Assembly: GCA_013140405.1 (NCBI GenBank)
Contig: JABFSV010000218.1
Coordinates: 1 to 9,529, forward strand
DNA: 9,529 bases
Direction: 5' to 3'
From: Methyloglobulus sp.
GTDB lineage: Bacteria; Pseudomonadota; Gammaproteobacteria; Methylococcales; Methylomonadaceae
Positions 6,078 to 9,529 of this stretch are shown piece after piece (within the stretch, counting starts at the first letter, position 1; each line of letters starts with the position of its first letter). A model generated the notes under the pieces. That model made no database searches. It was not told the origin of the DNA and was given only the letters and a program-made list of their open reading frames with translations. Both the position numbers and the translations under genes were made by a program.

Positions 6078-7209
6078 CAACTCTATCAGAAAACTGGCTT
6101 TGTGGTTTCAGTTCGGGGACTACGCCTTTTTTAAGGCTTTCAGACAATTCTATTTTCGCTTGGCTAACAATCGCCGAGACAGTATCCGTTGGGTGGCCGT
6201 CAGCTTTGGCTTTGTTTTCGACCAACGCCAAGACTTGGTAGGCACTATCCAGTTCCGGGTGATGCTGCAAAGCCGCTTTAGGGGGTAAACTTAAAAAATC
6301 TTCGACTCGATTTCTTCCCGATAGGCCGGGTCGGTTTCCAGCCGTTTCTTGTTGGCTATCCCCCTGTGAACCCACTGGTCGATGGGGTCTGGCTTCGAGT
6401 CCGGCTGCTTGTCGGTAGGCGGCATCGGTAATACTGTTGTCGCTTCTGAGTTGTTCGAGCTTGTTTTTAAGCCTTTCTGTAATTTCATTGGCATTACCTT
6501 CGGTTCGTAATAAATCTAACTGTATCCAGCCTATGACTTCCTGTGCCTGGCTTTGGATGCGTACATCGACGATCTTTAGGGCTAATTTATCACCAAAACG
6601 GTCATAAAGTTTACTTAAACCGTCCGCTAACCCGCCCTGAATATCCGCCATCACGGAGATAGCCGCCCCACGGCCAACAAGATTAAAGCGTTTTAGGGTG
6701 TTCGCCAGGGCATTTTCAGGCTTTGCATGGACAGCGACGATCACCGGCTGCAAGCCAGCCTGAATAACGGCTTCAAACTTTTTAAAACTCGTCTCTGGCC
6801 GTGAAAGTTGCCCTTCAAAAATGACGTGGGCATTTTCCGGCAAAGCTCCACCTGTAAGTACAGCCGTTGTTTTCCCCGCTCCAGGTATTCCAGTCAGGAA
6901 AATAACACTGTCACGCCCCTGCTCTATCTTACCCTCAAGCATCCTTTGGAATAACGCCGAAGACAACACCGCCGCCGAATTATGGACGACACCGTTGTAT
7001 CGGGTTCTGTTCTCATTAGATAACGGGTAAGGTCCAAGCACCTCTTTGAATAAGTCGGCATTGATATAGGTTCCCTTATGCGCCAAAGGATTTTTAAGAT
7101 ACTGGGCAATGAATAACTCTGGGTTGCGCTCAACCGCACTGGCAACCTTTTCTTGCACGGCGGCTAACTCAGGGTCTTGGAATACTCGCCGTTGTATCGT
7201 TTCTAGCAC
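6058..7209 (-). CDS. Zeta-toxin-like P-loop kinase with plasmid-type C-terminal domain
   Basis: A 383-residue P-loop protein of the zeta-toxin/PezT kind. Walker A is FLTGIPGAGKTTAV (GIPGAGKT near residues 107-114). HVIFEGQLSRPETSF corresponds to the 'EGT' region of zeta toxins, and LQPVIVAVHAKPENALANTL to the strand after it. Zeta toxins phosphorylate UDP-N-acetylglucosamine, but the substrate here is unknown. The C-terminus has a separate helical segment (LSLPPKAALQHHPELDSAY to about residue 370) of a type common in large plasmid proteins such as KfrB- and relaxase-associated ones. No epsilon-type antitoxin gene is adjacent. GTG at 7209 is preferred (AAGGA six bases upstream); TTG at 7212 is alternative. 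It lies nine bases after the membrane protein gene and overlaps the nuclease gene. Confidence 0.8.
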   Translation of the reverse strand: MLETIQRRVFQDPELAAVQEKVASAVERNPELFIAQYLKNPLAHKGTYINADLFKEVLGPYPLSNENRTRYNGVVHNSAAVLSSALFQRMLEGKIEQGRDSVIFLTGIPGAGKTTAVLTGGALPENAHVIFEGQLSRPETSFKKFEAVIQAGLQPVIVAVHAKPENALANTLKRFNLVGRGAAISVMADIQGGLADGLSKLYDRFGDKLALKIVDVRIQSQAQEVIGWIQLDLLRTEGNANEITERLKNKLEQLRSDNSITDAAYRQAAGLEARPHRPVGSQGDSQQETAGNRPGLSGRNRVEDFLSLPPKAALQHHPELDSAYQVLALVENKAKADGHPTDTVSAIVSQAKIELSESLKKGVVPELKPQSQFSDRVDDERAR

Positions 7210-7218
7210 CAAGCATCC

Positions 7219-7623
7219 TTACATCCCAATATTAAAAACCTTCACAATGTCATTGCGTGACACCAACATCAACAGGCTGTCATACAGGTGCATACCCAAG
7301 AATCCCAAGAAACTGAAACCCGCGAAACCGTAGTAAAGCCGCACATCGCTCGGATGCGTGAATAAACACACAATAAAACCAATCAACATAAAAGCGGCTA
7401 AAGGCTTGCACACCAAGAACACGAAAGGCCGGAAAAAAAGCAGTAGCGTCAACACAATGGTCCGTAAGCACCCTGCCAAAAAAATCAGGACGTTCAAAAA
7501 CATGTTCCAGGGCAAAAACTCGACACGCCGTCCGCCACGATCCACGTAGCGTTTTTTCACATCAAGGATGCGGTCATTAGACACCGCCCGCTTTTGTTTG
7601 GGGAACTTCACTAAATTGTCCAT
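7219..7623 (-). CDS. Small inner-membrane protein, KleE-like N-terminus
   Basis: A 134-residue protein with a basic, cytoplasmic-looking first 35 residues (MDNLVKFPKQKR) and a strongly hydrophobic remainder. Predicted membrane segments by eye are about 41-64, 66-88 and 97-121, with Arg and Lys between the first two. The N-terminal 'NLVKFPK' resembles short plasmid membrane proteins such as KleE of IncP plasmids, but this is a weak hint and I do not assign the family. The ATG at 7623 has a full AGGAGG five bases upstream, the strongest ribosome binding site in the window. It starts 47 bases after the resolvase stop and ends nine bases before the kinase start, so all are probably one leftward transcript. 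Confidence 0.75.
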   Translation of the reverse strand: MDNLVKFPKQKRAVSNDRILDVKKRYVDRGGRRVEFLPWNMFLNVLIFLAGCLRTIVLTLLLFFRPFVFLVCKPLAAFMLIGFIVCLFTHPSDVRLYYGFAGFSFLGFLGMHLYDSLLMLVSRNDIVKVFNIGM

Positions 7624-7670
7624 GCTAACCTCCTGGTTATCAATTACAGACGTGATTACGGCTTTGCGTT

Positions 7671-8288
7671 CTATTCAGCAGTTATTGAACCTAAAGCATC
7701 TTTTTCAGAACGACTGTCAATTTTTACCTCTAACTTTAAATACTGGTAGAGCGTTTCACGGGTGATCCCAAACTCCTTTGCAACACGCGACTTGGGTACG
7801 CCCTGCCCTAGCTTTACCTCAATATCGTTAATCTGGCGGTCACTCAATTTTCTTTTCCTGACCTTGCCGTCATAAACCCCGCGCTTTTTGGCAAGTGCGA
7901 TACCCTCACGTTGCCTTTCGCCAATCATCGCCCGTTCAAATTGGGCGACAGCACCCAAAACAGACAGCATAAGGTCGTCGAAGCTGTTCCGGTCTTTCGT
8001 GAACTTAAGGTTTTCCTTGACGAATTCGACCGCAATACCTCGGAGGACAAAACCTTGTACGATATGGAGCAGATCACTTAGGTTCCTGGCTAACCGATCC
8101 AGGCTATGTACGACAACCGTGTCCCCTTCCCTGACAAACTCAGTTAACGCGTCAAGCCCTGGCCGGTTTTTGTCTTTGCCGGATGCCTTGTCTTCAAACA
8201 CCTTATCGACAGGGATACCATCAAGCTGCCGTTCCAGGTTTTGGTCGTAGCTGCTTACCCGGATATAGCCGATGCGGTGTCCTTTCAT
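7671..8288 (-). CDS. Serine resolvase of the Tn3/ParA family
   Basis: A 205-residue small serine recombinase that would resolve plasmid multimers or cointegrates at res. The catalytic domain opens with IGYIRVSSYDQNLERQ, S12 being the likely nucleophile, and has HSLDRLARNLSDLL (61-74) with the conserved Arg residues R65 and R68. Helix E is AQFERAMIGERQREGIALAK (115-134). The C-terminal helix-turn-helix is at about 150-186 (KSRVAKEFGITRETLYQYLK). Length and motifs are complete. The last 15 residues after the HTH are an extension. The ATG at 8288 has no Shine-Dalgarno sequence. A putative res site lies directly upstream. No transposase is visible, which favours a plasmid-resolution role over a transposon. 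Confidence 0.92.
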   Translation of the reverse strand: MKGHRIGYIRVSSYDQNLERQLDGIPVDKVFEDKASGKDKNRPGLDALTEFVREGDTVVVHSLDRLARNLSDLLHIVQGFVLRGIAVEFVKENLKFTKDRNSFDDLMLSVLGAVAQFERAMIGERQREGIALAKKRGVYDGKVRKRKLSDRQINDIEVKLGQGVPKSRVAKEFGITRETLYQYLKLEVKIDSRSEKDALGSITAE

Positions 8289-8309
8289 TGAAAATAGAAA
8301 TTGAAGGGT

Positions 8310-8384
8310 AAAATGTCAGATTATAGTCTAAACAATTACACAGATATGTCAATACTTTAATATACGACCCTTATCTGACATTTT
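8310..8384. other. Putative res site for the resolvase
   Basis: Bounded by a perfect 12-base inverted repeat, AAAATGTCAGAT (8310-8321) and ATCTGACATTTT (8373-8384). TGTC/GACA half-sites, the hallmark of Tn3-family res subsites, occur at 8314, 8347 and 8377. The segment from TGTC (8347) to GACA (8380) is exactly 34 bases, the length of res subsite II of gamma-delta; 8314 to about 8342 (ending ACACA) is close to the 28 bases of subsite I. A third subsite is not clear. Crossover position cannot be fixed from sequence. Confidence 0.55.
8320..8352 (-). promoter_or_regulatory. Possible resolvase promoter within res
   Basis: On the minus strand a perfect TATAAT (8320-8325) lies 32 bases before the resolvase ATG. 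The nearest TTGACA (8347-8352) is 21 bases away, longer than optimal, so -35 use is uncertain. Its location inside the res region would make resolvase repress its own gene, as is known for Tn3. Confidence 0.4.
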
Positions 8385-8517
8385 TTAGGTGTTTTTTGGC
8401 TAGTTTGGTATTGTCAGGAGAAGGTATACCCAAAATGGACACACCATCGTCAAGGTCTGATGTCATGTCCTTTTCCAAAGCCAGTGTCAGCGGTGCAATT
8501 TCAGAAGCCGAGTGCAC
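8371..8517 (-). CDS. Possible 48-codon small frame or gene remnant
   Basis: From GTG at 8517 the minus strand encodes 48 residues (HSASEIAPLTLALEKDMTSD then LDDGVSILGIPSPDNTKLAK) before TAA at 8371-8373. Composition is protein-like, with an acidic middle and basic end (KKHLKNVR). The frame is closed upstream by TAA. The last codons overlap the right arm of the res inverted repeat. An internal ATG with AAAGGA just before it would give 31 residues. I do not recognise it; it could be the end of a gene cut by recombination at res, or chance. Confidence 0.25.
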   Translation of the reverse strand: MHSASEIAPLTLALEKDMTSDLDDGVSILGIPSPDNTKLAKKHLKNVR

Positions 8518-8656
8518 AAATGTCAGAAGACACCTGCACTCTTAAGGTTTAAGGTAGCATCCCCAGTGGGCTGGCAAGATACCGATGGTATCAATTCTCA
8601 TTGTCGCCTAGAGCTACTGACAATCTATGTCAAATGGACTACCAATCCAGAAAGGC
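8385..8656. other. Intergenic region with repeated TGTCAG motifs and a hairpin
   Basis: Besides the small frame above, no gene is supported. TGTCAG recurs at 8412, 8485 and 8521, with CTGACA at 8617. GAGTGCA (8510-8516) and TGCACTC (8535-8541) form a hairpin that encloses TGTC-AGAA-GACA. The hairpin has no following T-run, so it is not a clear terminator for the DUF2442 gene that reads into it. Confidence 0.4.
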
Positions 8657-8938
8657 TCAAGCTGCGGTTTCTTGACGGAAATCATGTCCCAATTGATTCA
8701 GGTACAGATCGATGACGGGAAAGCACAGATCATAATCGCCCCAGACCAATTCCCCGTATTCAATACGAAACATGGCAAATTTAGCCGGATCAAGGTAATT
8801 ACGTATGTCGGGGTGCTGTGCGCGGGTTAAGAACGGTTTGAAATCAACCGACTGTTCCTTGCCATCATCGAATGTCAGGTGGAGGCGATAATCACCAAGA
8901 GCTTCCGCCTTAATAATATTGATAGGGTTCTGGCTCAT
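8657..8938 (-). CDS. DUF2442 domain protein
   Basis: A 93-residue protein of the DUF2442 family. It shows the family pattern: an N-terminal IIKAEALGDYRLHLTFDDGK, then EQSVDFKPFLT, a central LDPAKFAMFRIEYGELVW with Gly and Trp conserved, and GDYDLCFPVIDLYL. No catalytic residues are known for the family. The ATG (8936-8938) overlaps the stop of the DUF4160 gene by four bases (ATGA), indicating translational coupling. Proteins of these two families are often encoded side by side, and the pair has been suggested to act like a toxin-antitoxin module; which partner would be toxic is not shown by this sequence. Confidence 0.85.
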   Translation of the reverse strand: MSQNPINIIKAEALGDYRLHLTFDDGKEQSVDFKPFLTRAQHPDIRNYLDPAKFAMFRIEYGELVWGDYDLCFPVIDLYLNQLGHDFRQETAA

Positions 8939-9240
8939 TTCAATCTCCCAGTGATACGTTCTGGTCTTACCGATTTATGCAAGACGAAAAAATCAATCCA
9001 TTTTTGCACAATGTCATCTGCGCGGGCGCTGATGATTTCCTTGAAATGCTGCATTTCGCGGAACTCCAACGGCATCCTTCCGGCCACGTCAGAATAACGT
9101 ATTTCAGTCACGGTGCCGTTTAAGACAATAATCTCTGCCTTAGATTCACGCCCCTGGCACTTTCCATGGACATGCACTGGCTCGTGTTCATTTGAGTAGA
9201 ACATGATAATTAGGCCAAAATATTCGTATAGTTTGGGCAT
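8935..9240 (-). CDS. DUF4160 domain protein
   Basis: A 101-residue protein of the DUF4160 family: a short N-terminal strand (MPKLYEYFGLIIMFYSNE), then the signature HEPVHVHGKCQGRESKAEI with clustered His residues at about 19-25, and a helical second half (PLEFREMQHFKEIISARADD, KWIDFF). The His cluster suggests metal or nucleic acid binding, which is inference only. It is the first gene of a two-gene leftward operon with the DUF2442 gene. The ATG at 9240 has only a poorly placed AGGG before it. An extended -10 box lies 34 bases upstream. The C-terminal 15 residues after the helix (KSVRPERITGRLK) are basic. Confidence 0.85.
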   Translation of the reverse strand: MPKLYEYFGLIIMFYSNEHEPVHVHGKCQGRESKAEIIVLNGTVTEIRYSDVAGRMPLEFREMQHFKEIISARADDIVQKWIDFFVLHKSVRPERITGRLK

Positions 9241-9273
9241 GCCCTATTCTCATGGTGCTTAGATGTAAGCCTT

Positions 9274-9282
9274 ATTATATCA
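9274..9282 (-). promoter_or_regulatory. Extended -10 promoter of the DUF4160-DUF2442 pair
   Basis: The minus strand reads TGATATAAT here, a perfect -10 with the TGN extension, 34 bases before the DUF4160 start. Transcription would begin near 9267. No good -35 is seen at 17 bases, which extended -10 promoters tolerate. Confidence 0.5.
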
Positions 9283-9529
9283 GATACCACACAACCTGCG
9301 GTTTCAGGCAAAAAGGGCTGGCGGATATGTAAAGGCCCATAAAAGCAGCCATAATTGAAGCGAAAAAACGTCTATGGGCCTGCTGGGGATGAGGCCAGAC
9401 AGAGAACCCCGTGAAACTTTAGAACCTTTTGTTGATTAACCCTTACCCCTTATAGTCCGCCTGTCTCCAGTGAGCGGCTGCTCAACTGTGTAAGCGGCCA
9501 TTCAGTGGCAACCCTTGGTCGTCAGTACC
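9283..9529. other. Right-end region without a recognised gene
   Basis: All three minus frames entering from the right edge meet a stop within 16 codons, and no plus frame of useful length starts here. AGGCCCATA (9333-9341) and TATGGGCCT (9373-9381) form a perfect nine-base inverted repeat with a 31-base spacer. A second imperfect dyad, CAGTGAGC...GCTCAACTG, lies at about 9469-9489. The region may border another module outside the window. Confidence 0.4.

Noticed and set aside
8310..8384. Inverted repeat as the terminal repeat of a Tn3-family transposon
   Set aside because: Arms are 12 bases and 51 bases apart, lack the GGGG start and 38-base length of Tn3 ends, and no transposase is present.
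8512..8715. 67-codon plus-strand frame
   Set aside because: It overlaps the end of the DUF2442 gene antisense and has no ribosome binding site or family resemblance.

Overview
The window reads as the mobility and maintenance part of a proteobacterial plasmid or integrated plasmid-like element. The gene families resemble those of broad-host-range IncP and IncW backbones, which points to a gamma- or betaproteobacterium; the sequence does not settle the genus. I see no replication initiator, no type IV secretion genes, no rRNA or tRNA and no CRISPR array. On what is visible, the element looks mobilizable rather than self-transmissible.

Left part (1-4649), mobilization. An oriT region (about 2640-2984) holds an 11-base match to the IncP (RP4) nic core. 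Leftward from it run a MobC-type accessory protein, a MOBP-type relaxase and two small unrecognised genes, the last cut by the window edge. Rightward from it runs a tightly overlapping three-gene operon: a DNA-binding protein, a ParA-like ATPase with an unusual P-loop, and a coiled-coil protein with one C-terminal membrane helix. This layout matches traJ-traI / oriT / traK-traL-traM of RP4 and the stbABC operon of R388.

Middle part (4705-8385), maintenance; all genes read leftward. From upstream to downstream these are a serine resolvase with a probable res site in front of it, a small membrane protein, a zeta-toxin-like P-loop kinase, a secreted SNase-type nuclease with a C-terminal Excalibur domain, and a higBA toxin-antitoxin pair under its own palindromic operator. 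Resolvase plus SNase plus a toxin-antitoxin pair recalls the par region of RP4 (ParA resolvase, ParB nuclease, ParDE). The nuclease frame is broken by one in-frame TAG codon, with well-conserved coding sequence on both sides.

Right part (8386-9529). A DUF4160-DUF2442 gene pair overlaps by four bases and reads leftward; it may be a further toxin-antitoxin-like module. Between it and the res site lie repeated TGTCAG motifs and a possible 48-codon reading frame. The last 290 bases hold inverted repeats but no gene I can support.

The modules together would mobilize the element (relaxosome), help position or segregate it (StbABC-like), resolve multimers (resolvase/res) and enforce retention (higBA, perhaps the zeta-like kinase and the DUF pair).
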